Numbered from the stretch's first letter, positions 42,701 to 52,122 are shown. The stretch: DNA of 64,000 bases from an uncultured Clostridia bacterium (GCA_945830395.1 CALZYE010000004.1:54342-118341), one strand, 5' to 3'. Program-made: numbers and translations. The notes: generated by a model from the letters alone, not told the origin.

Positions 42701-42747
42701 AACAGGAGGACATCTTATGCCTAAGCACAGAAGTCCTCCTGTTTTAT
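42701..42747 (+). terminator. Intrinsic terminator after the CnaB adhesin gene
   Basis: AACAGGAGGAC and GTCCTCCTGTT form an 11-bp perfect stem around a 21-nt loop, then TTTATT. It lies 46 nt past the stop codon. Confidence 0.75.
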
Positions 42748-43183
42748 TCTCAGAAACAAAGATAGAGAGTATAAAAAAGAACACACATTTAACCTAAATT
42801 ATTATTTCGGTATATTAGGTTACTATTGTTACTATAAAATGGTACAATGAATAAAAGAAATTGTAGGGATACTTATGTGCATTACAGCGAAGTAAATTGT
42901 CGCAAAACTGACTGATGAAAGAATATAAAAAAATAAGGAAGACATTGTTACTAAGCTTGGTCTTTTTTCGGAAACTTGACTTATATTTATCTATTTTGGA
43001 TAGGTAAATTAGAAGCTTAAGAAGAAATCTGTCACAATATTCTTTGTCACTTCTATGGCAGTCATTTCGGGGTTTGTTATGATACCATATAGGGCTCAAA
43101 GAAAAATTCTTACATCATCCGTAAGTGTTATTTTAATTCGTTTCATACTAAAATTAGAATAACAAATCATGGAGGTGTCATAC
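42748..43183. other. Gene-free region upstream of bceAB with possible BceR operator
   Basis: No intact gene is visible in this 436-bp stretch. Short open pieces such as KKSVTIFFVTSMAVISGFVM (around 43018) look like a membrane-protein relic but are interrupted. Near the downstream end CTTAC-ATCATCC-GTAAG (43109-43125) is an inverted repeat about 60 nt before the bceA start, a plausible binding site for the response regulator encoded three genes on. The -10/-35 pair is unclear. Confidence 0.4.
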
Positions 43184-43957
43184 ATGGAAACAATTTTAAG
43201 AGTAGAATCGTTAAAAAAGTATTACGGAAAAGAGCCCGGTGTAACAAAAGCTTTGGACGGCATATCTTTTCAGGTCATAAAAGGCGAGTTCTTGGGCATC
43301 ATGGGAAGCAGCGGATCAGGCAAAACCACACTTCTCAACTGTCTTGCCACAATAATTAAGCCGACTGACGGTTTGATTCAGATGCAAAATCAGGACTTGA
43401 GCAGGCTGAAAGGCGGTCAATTAGCCGATTACAGAGGGAAGGAAATCGGATATCTGTTTCAGAATTTTGAACTTTTGGATAACCTGACAGCAAAAGAGAA
43501 TATTTTGCTTCCGTTGGCTTTGCACAATGTAGATGAGAGAGAAAGCAAAAGAAGGTTGGAGCTTCTTGCAGGATATTTGGATATTTCTCAGCTTCTTAAC
43601 AAATTTCCTTCTCAGATGTCAGGCGGTCAAAGGCAGAGAGTGGCTGCTGCGCGAGCCTTGATTTTAGACCCTGAAATTGTATTTGCCGATGAACCTACCG
43701 GAGCATTGGATTCAAAAAATGCAAATACTTTGATGCAGAAGCTGTCTGCAATGAATGAAATGGAAAACACAACAATTCTTATGGTTACTCACGATTCGGT
43801 GGCGGCAAGCTTTTGCAATCGGATATTATTCATCAAGGACGGAAAATTGTTCCACGAAATAAGACGGGATTATCCGAGAGAAACCCAAGAGGATTTTTAC
43901 CGGAGAATATTGAAAGTCATGTCAACACTTGCCGGAGGTGATCTCAATGTTTTCTAA
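43184..43957 (+). CDS. BceA-type ABC transporter ATP-binding protein (antimicrobial peptide resistance)
   Basis: A 257-residue ATPase of the MacB/BceA type. It has Walker A GSSGSGKTTL, Q-loop LFQNFELLDNLTAKENILLP, signature MSGGQRQRVAAARAL and Walker B VFADEPTGALDS. ATG 43184 follows GGAGGTGTCATAC; the track start at 43169 lies before that site. With BceB it removes or detoxifies lipid II-binding peptides such as bacitracin and lantibiotics. Which peptide is involved cannot be read from the sequence. Confidence 0.92.
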   Translation: METILRVESLKKYYGKEPGVTKALDGISFQVIKGEFLGIMGSSGSGKTTLLNCLATIIKPTDGLIQMQNQDLSRLKGGQLADYRGKEIGYLFQNFELLDNLTAKENILLPLALHNVDERESKRRLELLAGYLDISQLLNKFPSQMSGGQRQRVAAARALILDPEIVFADEPTGALDSKNANTLMQKLSAMNEMENTTILMVTHDSVAASFCNRILFIKDGKLFHEIRRDYPRETQEDFYRRILKVMSTLAGGDLNVF

Positions 43958-46001
43958 GTTAGTTGAAAGAAACAGCAAGAGGGACAGAAAAAACAACGGT
44001 TTATATTTCGGTTCCATGATTATATCCATTATTGCCTTTTACATTATTCTTTCGCTATCTCACCAAGATGTTATGCTCTTCTTAAAAAAGATGGAGAGCG
44101 ATGCGGTAAACAGACTGTTTGCCATAGTTCCGATTTTTTACGGAGCAACCTTGGTAATGCTGTTCTTTTTAGTATATTTTGCAAGCAGTATGCAGATGGA
44201 AAGAAGAAAACACGAGTTCGGTATTTATCTTACGCTGGGAATGCGTAGAGGGAAGCTGTTTTCAATGCTCCTGCTGGAAGACTTCAGAAACAATATAATT
44301 GCTCTTGGGATCGGACTTCCGGTTGCTGTGGCGATTTCAGAATTAATCAGTCTGATAACAACAAAAATAGTGGGACTTGGTATTATAAGCCACAGATTCT
44401 CGCTGTCGTTTATGGCTGTATTATTTACGGTTATAGGTTTTTTAGCTGTAAAATTCGTGGCATTTATATTTTTGAGTGGAAAGACAGCGAGCAAAGAAAT
44501 CGGAGAACTTATCACATATTCTCCTGCCGGAATTAAAAAAATGCTGCCTAAGGGGATTTATGTACTTGCTTCCGTCCTTGGAATTTTGCTTCTTGCAAAG
44601 ACATATCATTATGGAATAAGCGGCGAAGCCTGGGACAGCCCGAGAAATATGGGAATTACAGTTATATTAGGAGGCATAGGAACGGTTTTGCTGTTCTTCG
44701 GAATGCGTCTTATCATAGGCGTTTTGATGAATTTCGGCAGTAAAAGAAAGCTGCATACATATAATTTCAGACAAATTCAGGAATTGGTTATCAATCGCTC
44801 CGCTGTGCTTGCCCTTTGCTCCCTTTTGATTTTCTCTGCTTTGTGTTTGTTTGGAGCAGGCGTTGCAATCTCAGTTAATAGTGCAAGTAATCGGGAGCAT
44901 GTCTTAGACTATACATTCAAGGATGAAAACCTTGAAGGAGGCAAAGGCATTGATGCGGGCAAAGTGAGAAAACAGATTGCAGAAGCAGGACTTAAGCCGT
45001 ATTTTTCGAGAATAATCGAAATTAAAATAGGAGATCCAAAGGATGAAGGTAAAGTATCCTTTGAGAATATAGCAAACGAATTGAAAGACTCAAAGGACAG
45101 CAAAAATAGAGAAATCCTGATTAACAATTTCGAGCAGTTAAGTGATTGTCAGTTGATTTCTCTTTCAGGGTATAACGAATTGAGAAAGGCTGCAAATTTA
45201 AAACCTGTAGATTTAAGGGAAGACGAAGCCTTTTTATACATGGGCAGGGATTTTTTAATCGACGAGACTTTGATGAATAATGTTGTTAAAACAAATCCTC
45301 AAATCAAAGTTATGGGAAAAATTTTGAAAATCACGGGAGATGTTCAATCATTGCCCGTTGTAACTGACCGTGAAATAACGCTTGCGGAGGCTTTGGTGGT
45401 TTCTGACAATATTTTCATGGAATATACGGGAGGCAGATATTCAAGTTATGTCAGCGGAATCTTAGCACCTGACTTTGTTAAAGAAAAAGGGTTGATGCGA
45501 GCCATCTCCGATATTAATGAGAAGCTTAATGAGACTTTACTCAAATACGAAAGTTATTTGCAGAATATGGGAAGACAGCTGTTTTTCATTATTTCCGCAA
45601 GCTATATCACAATTTATCTTGCAATTGTTTTTCTTGTAATCGCAAATACAATAATCGGCGTGCAGTTTTTAATGGGACAAAGAAAATCGTACAGACGGTA
45701 TCAAACCTTGATACATCTTGGCGCCGGTTATGAGACTCTTTGCAAATCATCGGAAAAGCAAATCAACTGGTATTTCGGCTTACCGATAGCTATCGCTCTT
45801 GTAAACAGTTTTTTCGGGGTGCAGTCGCTGTTTACGGGGATTTTGCCCTCCGGTATAAAGGTGAACATGGCGCAGGAACTTATAATTGCAGTTCTTATGA
45901 TACTGTTATTAGGGGTGTTTGAAGTCATCTACATGAGAATTGTAAAGAGAAACAGCAATAAATATTTGCTGTCATTAATGGAACCGAAAAGAGAAGAATA
46001 G
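43947..46001 (+). CDS. BceB-type ABC transporter permease (FtsX family)
   Basis: The 684-residue permease fits the BceB layout of about ten helices with one large extracellular domain (~residues 300-540, between FSALCLFGAGVAISVNSA and NMGRQLFFIISASYITIYLA). It contains FtsX-like stretches (RRKHEFGIYLTLGMRRGKLF). GGAGGTGATCTCA precedes ATG 43947, which lies inside the end of bceA. BceB is both the pump and the sensor partner of the linked histidine kinase. Overlap and order match bceAB operons of Bacilli and Clostridia. Confidence 0.92.
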   Translation: MFSKLVERNSKRDRKNNGLYFGSMIISIIAFYIILSLSHQDVMLFLKKMESDAVNRLFAIVPIFYGATLVMLFFLVYFASSMQMERRKHEFGIYLTLGMRRGKLFSMLLLEDFRNNIIALGIGLPVAVAISELISLITTKIVGLGIISHRFSLSFMAVLFTVIGFLAVKFVAFIFLSGKTASKEIGELITYSPAGIKKMLPKGIYVLASVLGILLLAKTYHYGISGEAWDSPRNMGITVILGGIGTVLLFFGMRLIIGVLMNFGSKRKLHTYNFRQIQELVINRSAVLALCSLLIFSALCLFGAGVAISVNSASNREHVLDYTFKDENLEGGKGIDAGKVRKQIAEAGLKPYFSRIIEIKIGDPKDEGKVSFENIANELKDSKDSKNREILINNFEQLSDCQLISLSGYNELRKAANLKPVDLREDEAFLYMGRDFLIDETLMNNVVKTNPQIKVMGKILKITGDVQSLPVVTDREITLAEALVVSDNIFMEYTGGRYSSYVSGILAPDFVKEKGLMRAISDINEKLNETLLKYESYLQNMGRQLFFIISASYITIYLAIVFLVIANTIIGVQFLMGQRKSYRRYQTLIHLGAGYETLCKSSEKQINWYFGLPIAIALVNSFFGVQSLFTGILPSGIKVNMAQELIIAVLMILLLGVFEVIYMRIVKRNSNKYLLSLMEPKREE

Positions 46002-46068
46002 AAGAATGCGGGAAGAATGGAGAAGGCAAAAATCGGAATTTTAAAAACCATGGGAAGAAGGAACTGAT

Positions 46069-46791
46069 ATGAAGCGTATTTTGGTAATCGAAGATGAGGT
46101 TTTAGTTAGAGATGAGATTGCAATATTGCTGGAGAAAGCCGGATATCAAGTTGATAAAATAACTGATTTTAAAGAAACATCCCGGCAGATAATAAAATAT
46201 AAGACGGATTTGGTTATACTGGATTTGAACTTGCCGGGAGAAACAGGCTTTCAAATCTGCAAAAATCTGAAATCCGCATCTTCTGTGCCCATACTGATTC
46301 TTACTTCCCGTGAACAGCTAAAAGATGAAGTCTATGCCTTGAAGTTAGGGGCGGATGAGTATTTGACAAAGCCTTTCAGAAGTGAAAGGCTTTTGGCGCG
46401 TATAGAAAATCTGTTGAAACGCTATGAGGGAAGAAATAATCTGCTTGAAAAGGATAACTTCCTGCTGGACAGAAACACATACACACTCTATATCGACGGA
46501 AATTCAATTTTGCTTCCTAAGAATCAGGGAAAGCTGTTAGAAACTCTGCTGATGTCGGGCGGCAGTGTGGTGACAAAGGAAGAACTAAGCATGAAGCTAT
46601 GGAATACCTTTGAATTTATTGATGAAAATGCTCTTCAGGTGAATATCACAAGACTTAAAAAGGTGATTAGGGAAGCGGGAATTGCTCTTGAAGTTAAATC
46701 TGTAAGAGGCATAGGCTACAGGCTGAAAGGTTCGGATCTGAAAGATAAGGATGAGAATAAGGTGAATGAGGTGAGTAGGGATGAAGAATAA
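46069..46791 (+). CDS. BceR-like OmpR-family response regulator
   Basis: The 240-residue regulator has a receiver domain with acidic pocket (RILVIEDE), the phosphoacceptor in LVILDLNLPGETGFQI, the conserved Thr/Lys (LTSRE, YLTKPF), and a winged-helix output domain ending VKSVRGIGYRLKG. A GAAGGA site precedes the ATG. It lies 67 nt after the permease and overlaps the kinase gene by 11 nt. It probably activates bceAB and perhaps other envelope genes. Confidence 0.93.
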   Translation: MKRILVIEDEVLVRDEIAILLEKAGYQVDKITDFKETSRQIIKYKTDLVILDLNLPGETGFQICKNLKSASSVPILILTSREQLKDEVYALKLGADEYLTKPFRSERLLARIENLLKRYEGRNNLLEKDNFLLDRNTYTLYIDGNSILLPKNQGKLLETLLMSGGSVVTKEELSMKLWNTFEFIDENALQVNITRLKKVIREAGIALEVKSVRGIGYRLKGSDLKDKDENKVNEVSRDEE

Positions 46792-47782
46792 TATAAGATA
46801 TTTAGAGGCGTACATACCCTGGCTGCTCCTTCTTCTGGCATTCGATATATTTACAGCCATATTGCTTTGGCTCTCGGATGTCAGGATATTTCAGTCCCTT
46901 TTCGTTCTTTTGATTTTAACCACAGTGATACTGTTTTCATTTATATCATTTGTGCTTGCAGGAAAAGAAAGGAAAAAAGAGGATGCATACCAAGCGTTTG
47001 TATTGAATCCAGAGAAAAATACTGAGCTGGAACTGCTGCGGTTATGCAGTAGGGCAGAAAGAGAAAGAGTCAAAGAGATAGCGGAGGCATTTTACAAAAG
47101 GCAGGCAGAGACGGAAAAGGTGAAATCCCTGTTGTCAGAATATGAGGAGTATGTTGAAATGTGGGCTCATGAGATAAAATCACCTCTTTCACTTCTTTCT
47201 CTGGTTTTGAAAAATCAAAATGAAAACCTGTCGAAAATCACCGCATTTAAATTGGACTATGCAAAAAGTCAGATTCAGGAAAATGTATCGCAGATTTTAT
47301 TCTATTACAGGGTGAAAAGCGATAAAAAGGACTTTCTATTTGAAGATATTGATTTGCGGGAGAGCATATATGAGGTTTTGGAGAATTTTAGGCCTTTGCT
47401 GGAAGAAAAGAATTTCAAAGTAAAGAAAGATGATATATGTGGAACAATCTATACAGATTACCGCAGCTTAGAATTTATAATTTCTCAAATAATTGCAAAT
47501 GCAGTTAAATACAGCACAGAAAATCCTATGCTCAGCATTTCAACGGGAAAGGACGGCAATCGGAGAGTACTTGCAATCAGGGATAACGGCTGCGGGGTCA
47601 AGGCTTGCGATCTTCCCCATGTGTTTGAAAAGGGATTTACCGGAGACTCCGGAGATACGAGAAAAAAGTCGACGGGCATGGGGCTGTACCTCGTAAAGCA
47701 GTTGGCAGATCCTCTTAAAATAGATATTGAGGTGAAGTCTGAATTTATGAACGGATTTGAGATTTTGTTGAAATTTGTCTAA
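46781..47782 (+). CDS. BceS-like intramembrane-sensing histidine kinase
   Basis: The 333-residue kinase has two closely spaced membrane helices (WLLLLLAFDIFTAILLWLSD; FVLLILTTVILFSFISFVLA) with almost no extracellular loop, typical of kinases that read the activity of a BceAB transporter. The phospho-His is in EMWAHEIKSPLSLLS. ATP-binding boxes appear as IIANAVKYSTENP, IRDNGCGVKACDLPHVFEKG and STGMGLYLVKQLAD. It completes the bceAB-RS set. Confidence 0.93.
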   Translation: MKNNIRYLEAYIPWLLLLLAFDIFTAILLWLSDVRIFQSLFVLLILTTVILFSFISFVLAGKERKKEDAYQAFVLNPEKNTELELLRLCSRAERERVKEIAEAFYKRQAETEKVKSLLSEYEEYVEMWAHEIKSPLSLLSLVLKNQNENLSKITAFKLDYAKSQIQENVSQILFYYRVKSDKKDFLFEDIDLRESIYEVLENFRPLLEEKNFKVKKDDICGTIYTDYRSLEFIISQIIANAVKYSTENPMLSISTGKDGNRRVLAIRDNGCGVKACDLPHVFEKGFTGDSGDTRKKSTGMGLYLVKQLADPLKIDIEVKSEFMNGFEILLKFV

Positions 47783-47785
47783 ACG

Positions 47786-47819
47786 AAGATTCCGTGCCAC
47801 ACTGTGGAAAATCTTTTTA
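47786..47819 (+). terminator. Intrinsic terminator after bceS-like gene
   Basis: AAGATT and AATCTT enclose an inner CCAC/GTGG hairpin and are followed by a T run. The remainder of the 322-bp gap up to 48104 is AT-rich non-coding DNA. TAGACT-16-TTATAT at 47965-47992 is a possible promoter for the next gene, leaving a leader of roughly 105 nt. Confidence 0.6.
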
Positions 47820-48104
47820 ATATGCAATTCTTAAGGTTATGAGAGATACTCATTTTTGATACCTATTTTTTCACGATTTATTGTATCAGAGTATTTCTTT
47901 TTTTGTTTATTTCTGCAATATATGTCTTATAAGCTTATAAAAATCACAATTCTGTAAATAAATGTAGACTTTTATAAACATCTGTGTTATATTGAACTTG
48001 ACTGTATTTGAGGAGAATCTTTTTCTGTAAATCAAGGTCTGCTTTGTTTTACAGGTAGAAAAACGAAACCGTTATTAAAAAGAGTGAGGAGGAGAAGGAA
48101 TTCT

Positions 48105-51100
48105 ATGGATAACGAAGCAAGCAAGAAGCGAATACTTGGTATGATGTTGCCATTCCTACTAGTATTCAGCACAATGCTCCAAACGACAATGTGGGCTTTT
48201 GCCGAAAATGCAACTGAACGCACAGACATCAAAATCACGGAATTTAAAATTACGAATACTGAGAATCAGGAAAAGAATAGCTATGCTTACAACGAAAACG
48301 TAAAGTTGAGTATGACATGGGATGCGAGTGCCTATGGTAATACCCTAAAAGCAGGAGACTATTTTAATATTAAGTTGCCTGACAATTTTAAATTTCCAAC
48401 AAATCATGCAGCTACGAATTTTAACATCTATGATCCTTCCGGAGCAAATATTGTAGCAACTGCGGTTGTTTCTCCTGCTCAAGAGGGAGGCGGTACGGTT
48501 AAGGTGACTTTTACTAATTATGTCGAGAATCGATATAACATTAAGGGTACCGTTAATATGCAGGCAACCTTCTCAAAAGTGAAACATAACGAAAATAATA
48601 CGTTTGTTATTACTGTTGGGAAGCACACGTCCAGCAAGACAATTAAAGTGGATGGTCCTGTAGGTCTCAAAGACGAAGTGATTGATAAGTGGGGAGTTCC
48701 CATTGATGGCAAGGATAATGAAGTTCAGTGGATTATGCGTATCAATCATATGAAAGCGGACTTGAAGAATGTTGTCATCAAAGATGAGCTTTCTACAGAG
48801 GATGGAAACCTCGGTGGCATGCAGTATATTCCGGATTCCTTTGTTCTTACAAGGGTGGAATATCACGAATTTGGAGGACTTATAAAGCGCTTTGAGACAA
48901 TTCCGCTGAATGGAAAAATTATGTTTTCAGATAACAATACTAAATTCAAAATCAATTTAGATAATCTGGGGACGAATCAATACCGACTGGAATACAGGAC
49001 AACATACAATTCCGGTACGAGGCTAAAAAATACAGCGGAGTTACAGGCTACTAACGTAAACAAGACAATACATAGAGCATTTAAAGATGCATCTTCATCA
49101 GGGACAGGCTCCGGTGATTTGAACAGCAAAATCAAGATTATTAAGGTGGATGCTGATAACAATGAGACAAAACTTGCGGGTGCTGTCTTTAAAATCACAA
49201 GAATAGCCGATGGTAAAGAATACGAATTAAAAACGAATGCCCAAGGAGAAGCTATAACCGAAAAGCTGGTTGCAGGTGATTATAAAATCAAGGAAGTAAT
49301 TCCACCGGTTGGATATGAATTGAATAACGAAGAACTTACAGTAACTGTTTCTACCGGAAGTGCAACTATCAGAACCATATCTAACAAGCCGATCAAAATT
49401 GACATCGAAGGCACCAAAACCTGGAATGACGGAAACGATCAGGACAGAAAGCGTCCGGATAAGATTAAGGTAAACCTGCTGAAGAACGGTGCACCTTTTA
49501 AAACCGCAGAAGTAAAAGCGGATCCGGCAGGGAACTGGAAGTACAGCTTCAAGGATCTTCGTAAATACGAAAACGGACAGGAAATCAAATATACGGTAAC
49601 AGAAGATGCAGTGCCGGAATATACTCCGGAAATCAACGGATACAACATCAAGAACAGCTACACCCCGAAAGAAACATCTGTTACGGTAACCAAGAAATGG
49701 GACGATGCCAACGATCAGGACGGAAAGCGTCCAAACAGCATCAAGGTGCAGCTCTATGGTGACGATGTCAAGGTAGGGAATGAAGTGGAACTGAACAAGG
49801 GAAACAACTGGAACCATACATGGACCAAACTTCCTGAGAAAAAGGCAGGTCAGACCATCAAGTATACGGTGAAGGAAGTAGGAACTGTACAGGGATACAC
49901 TACCACTCAGAATAATCAGAACCCGGGAAATATTACCATCTGTAATAAACACGTTCCTGAAACCACTAAGGTAGAAGGAAAGAAAATCTGGGACGATAAG
50001 GAAGACCAGGACGGAAAGCGTCCGGATAAGGTTACCATTAACCTTTTGGCAGACGGACAGGAAGTAAAGGAAACTGTCGCTACCAAAGACGACAACTGGG
50101 CATACAGTTTCAAGAACCTGCCTAAATACAAGAACGGCAAAGAAATCGTCTATACGGTAACAGAAGATGCAGTACCGGGCTATACTCCTGAAATCAACGG
50201 ATACGACATCAAAAACAGCTACACCCCGGAAGAAACCGCAGTAACCGTAACCAAAGAGTGGGACGATGCCAACGATCAGGACGGAAAGCGTCCGGACAGC
50301 ATCAAGGTTCAGCTCTACGGCAATGATGCCAAGGTAGGGGACGAAGTGGAACTGAACAAGGGGAACAACTGGACCCACACCTGGACCAAGCTCCCAAAGA
50401 AGTCCCACGGCCAGGATATCAAGTACACCGTGAAGGAGACCGCTCAGGTAGCGGACTACACAACTACGGTGGACGACAGTAACATCGGAAACATCAAAAT
50501 CAAAAACAGCCACACACCGGAAGTGACCGAGGTGAAAGGAACCAAGACCTGGAACGATGCCAACAATCAAGATGGAAAGCGTCCTAAGAACATCACCGTA
50601 AACCTTTTGGCAGACGGACAGGAAGTAAAAGAGATGACGGTATCCGAGGCGGACAACTGGTACTATCACTTCAAGGATCTTCCTAAGTACAAGGATGGAA
50701 AAGAAATCGTTTATACGGTAACGGAGGATTCGGTAGCAGAGTACAGTACGGAAGTACAGGGAACGGACATCAAGAACAGCTACACCCCGAAAGAGACTTC
50801 GGTAACAGTGACAAAGAGCTGGAACGACAGCAACGATAAGGACGGAATCAGACCGGGAAGCATCCGAGTACAGCTTTATGCAAACGGAAAGAAGATGGGT
50901 GATGAAGTTAAGCTGAATGAAGGCAATAAGTGGAGATACACATGGAAGGACCTTGCGGAAAAGGAAAAGGGGAAAGATATAGAATATACAGTTAAGGAAA
51001 CAGGAAAGACAGCAGGATATACTGTAACTGTAGATGACAAGGACCATGGAAACATAATAATCACCAACACACATACGCCAAAGGCTGTGGAGGGAGCAGA

Positions 51101-51203
51101 GACAGGAGACAGAAGCAACCTGATGCTCCACATATGCATAATGCTTCTGGCTGCGGCAGTCATTTTTGGAACGATTGTGGCAAGAAGACGCGCGATGCGA
51201 TAA
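48105..51203 (+). CDS. Large CnaB-repeat surface protein with atypical sorting signal
   Basis: A 1032-residue secreted protein. A signal peptide (MMLPFLLVFSTMLQTTMWAF) leads to a ~300-residue adhesin-like region. An SpaA-type domain (IKIIKVDADNNETKLAGAVF) and six Cna-B domains follow in three A-B pairs (e.g. GTKTWNDGNDQDRKRPDKI; VTKKWDDANDQDGKRPNSI). Each keeps the Lys (VTKxW), Glu (YTVxE) and Asn (NSYTP) of isopeptide-forming domains. The C-terminus has a hydrophobic helix and RRRAMR, but the expected LPxTG reads GAETGDRSN: the TG is kept and the Leu-Pro is missing. ATG 48105 follows GAGGAGGAGAAGGA. It may be anchored by a non-housekeeping sortase or remain membrane-bound. Confidence 0.88.
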   Translation: MDNEASKKRILGMMLPFLLVFSTMLQTTMWAFAENATERTDIKITEFKITNTENQEKNSYAYNENVKLSMTWDASAYGNTLKAGDYFNIKLPDNFKFPTNHAATNFNIYDPSGANIVATAVVSPAQEGGGTVKVTFTNYVENRYNIKGTVNMQATFSKVKHNENNTFVITVGKHTSSKTIKVDGPVGLKDEVIDKWGVPIDGKDNEVQWIMRINHMKADLKNVVIKDELSTEDGNLGGMQYIPDSFVLTRVEYHEFGGLIKRFETIPLNGKIMFSDNNTKFKINLDNLGTNQYRLEYRTTYNSGTRLKNTAELQATNVNKTIHRAFKDASSSGTGSGDLNSKIKIIKVDADNNETKLAGAVFKITRIADGKEYELKTNAQGEAITEKLVAGDYKIKEVIPPVGYELNNEELTVTVSTGSATIRTISNKPIKIDIEGTKTWNDGNDQDRKRPDKIKVNLLKNGAPFKTAEVKADPAGNWKYSFKDLRKYENGQEIKYTVTEDAVPEYTPEINGYNIKNSYTPKETSVTVTKKWDDANDQDGKRPNSIKVQLYGDDVKVGNEVELNKGNNWNHTWTKLPEKKAGQTIKYTVKEVGTVQGYTTTQNNQNPGNITICNKHVPETTKVEGKKIWDDKEDQDGKRPDKVTINLLADGQEVKETVATKDDNWAYSFKNLPKYKNGKEIVYTVTEDAVPGYTPEINGYDIKNSYTPEETAVTVTKEWDDANDQDGKRPDSIKVQLYGNDAKVGDEVELNKGNNWTHTWTKLPKKSHGQDIKYTVKETAQVADYTTTVDDSNIGNIKIKNSHTPEVTEVKGTKTWNDANNQDGKRPKNITVNLLADGQEVKEMTVSEADNWYYHFKDLPKYKDGKEIVYTVTEDSVAEYSTEVQGTDIKNSYTPKETSVTVTKSWNDSNDKDGIRPGSIRVQLYANGKKMGDEVKLNEGNKWRYTWKDLAEKEKGKDIEYTVKETGKTAGYTVTVDDKDHGNIIITNTHTPKAVEGAETGDRSNLMLHICIMLLAAAVIFGTIVARRRAMR
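49399..51066 (+). repeat. Three tandem ~560-bp units encoding CnaB pairs
   Basis: The A-type domains begin near 49410, 49980 and 50540 and the B-type near 49681, 50241 and 50800, giving a period of about 560 bp (186 residues). Near-identical DNA such as GATGCCAACGATCAGGACGG recurs in the B units. This indicates recent duplication and a capacity to change copy number by recombination. Confidence 0.8.
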
Positions 51204-51282
51204 TTCTGAGAAGCAGATAAAACAGAATTAGGTGTCCGAAAGTTAAACAATGTGGTGGCAAAGTTAAATAACACGACAGGGG

Positions 51283-51313
51283 AAAAGACGACCTTTATTT
51301 TGGTCGTCTTTTT
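51283..51313 (+). terminator. Intrinsic terminator after the large surface protein gene
   Basis: AAAGACGACC and GGTCGTCTTT pair over an 8-nt loop, followed by TTT. The rest of the 310-bp gap (51204-51513) holds no gene. It contains a short near-repeat (GAAAGTTAAACAA / CAAAGTTAAATAA, 51239-51270) of unknown meaning, then the tetR promoter. Confidence 0.75.
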
Positions 51314-51440
51314 GCATGGGGAAAATCTGAAAATGAAGAAACCGGTTTGTGTGCAGCAAGCCTCAAAAAACTGTATAGGCATCAGGTCATTTTTTGTCCT
51401 ATAAGCCCATTTTTTCCCTTGGAAAAATTTCCAAAAACAC

Positions 51441-51496
51441 TTGTTAGATAAGACTAACTAATGTATAATGTCCTTACAGACGATATCGTCGGTAAG
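51441..51496 (+). promoter_or_regulatory. Promoter with 24-bp palindromic operator for the TetR/ABC/ECF operon
   Basis: TTGTTA (51441-51446), a 17-nt spacer and TATAAT (51464-51469) form the promoter. From 51473 to 51496 a 24-bp palindrome with a perfect GACGATATCGTC core and CTTAC/GTAAG arms (one mismatched pair) covers the expected start site. This is the classic position for a TetR-family repressor, and the first gene encodes one. A second small inverted repeat, GTTAG/CTAAC, lies in the spacer. Confidence 0.85.
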
Positions 51497-51513
51497 AAAG
51501 AGAGGGTGTAAAT

Positions 51514-52122
51514 ATGTGTTCTGCCAAGAGGCTTAGTGAAAAGGAAAGAAAAAAAGAAATTATGAACTCTGCCGTGAAAGTGATTCTAAAGAAGGGATTT
51601 GACAACACGACTATGGAAGATATTATTGCCGGAACTACCTTATCAAAGGGCGGTGTATATCATTATTACGGCAATGTAGTTGAAATTTTCAGAGACATTA
51701 TGCTCTTTGGTATTGAGTATAGAAATGAAATTATCAGAGATCATTTGAGAGAGTGCAGAGAAGGATGTGAAAATCAGTTTATGGCGAAACAGCTGGTCGA
51801 CAAAATTTTAGATGACAATCCTTACATACCCCTCTATGTTGAGTTTCTGATAGCGAAAAAACGAAATCCGAAATTAAATAATCTTATGCCGGAGCTGCAG
51901 GAGCAGACGAAAAACAGATTCGAGGACATAATGGGAAATTCTCCGGGCTGGCTTTCCGATCAGAATATTTTTCAATTTCTTACCGATTTCATCAATGCAA
52001 TGATATTAGCATCGAACATTTTGGATGCGCGAGAATGTTTTGCTGAGAATAGGGAAAACATGGAGCAAATGCTTATTTTCATATTCGATAAAGTAAAGGA
52101 GAACCGTAATGAAAGTTTATAA
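51514..52122 (+). CDS. TetR-family transcriptional repressor
   Basis: The 202-residue regulator has the N-terminal TetR helix-turn-helix (NTTMEDIIAGTTLSKGGVYH, YYGNVVEIFRDIM) and a variable helical ligand domain. GAGAGGG lies upstream of the ATG. It overlaps the first ABC gene by 14 nt and probably binds the palindrome over its own promoter. The inducing ligand is unknown; by context it may be a metal complex, haem or the imported compound. Confidence 0.9.
   Translation: MCSAKRLSEKERKKEIMNSAVKVILKKGFDNTTMEDIIAGTTLSKGGVYHYYGNVVEIFRDIMLFGIEYRNEIIRDHLRECREGCENQFMAKQLVDKILDDNPYIPLYVEFLIAKKRNPKLNNLMPELQEQTKNRFEDIMGNSPGWLSDQNIFQFLTDFINAMILASNILDARECFAENRENMEQMLIFIFDKVKENRNESL

Noticed and set aside
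49227-51131. 634-residue antisense ORF on the minus strand
   Set aside because: It mirrors the CnaB repeat region of the plus-strand surface protein. The repeats simply lack stops in that frame. It has no ribosome binding site, and its composition is low-complexity Leu/Val/Cys/Tyr-rich.
51230-51275. Insertion-sequence end suggested by the AAAGTTAAA near-repeat
   Set aside because: The two copies are short and in direct rather than inverted orientation, with no transposase fragment nearby.
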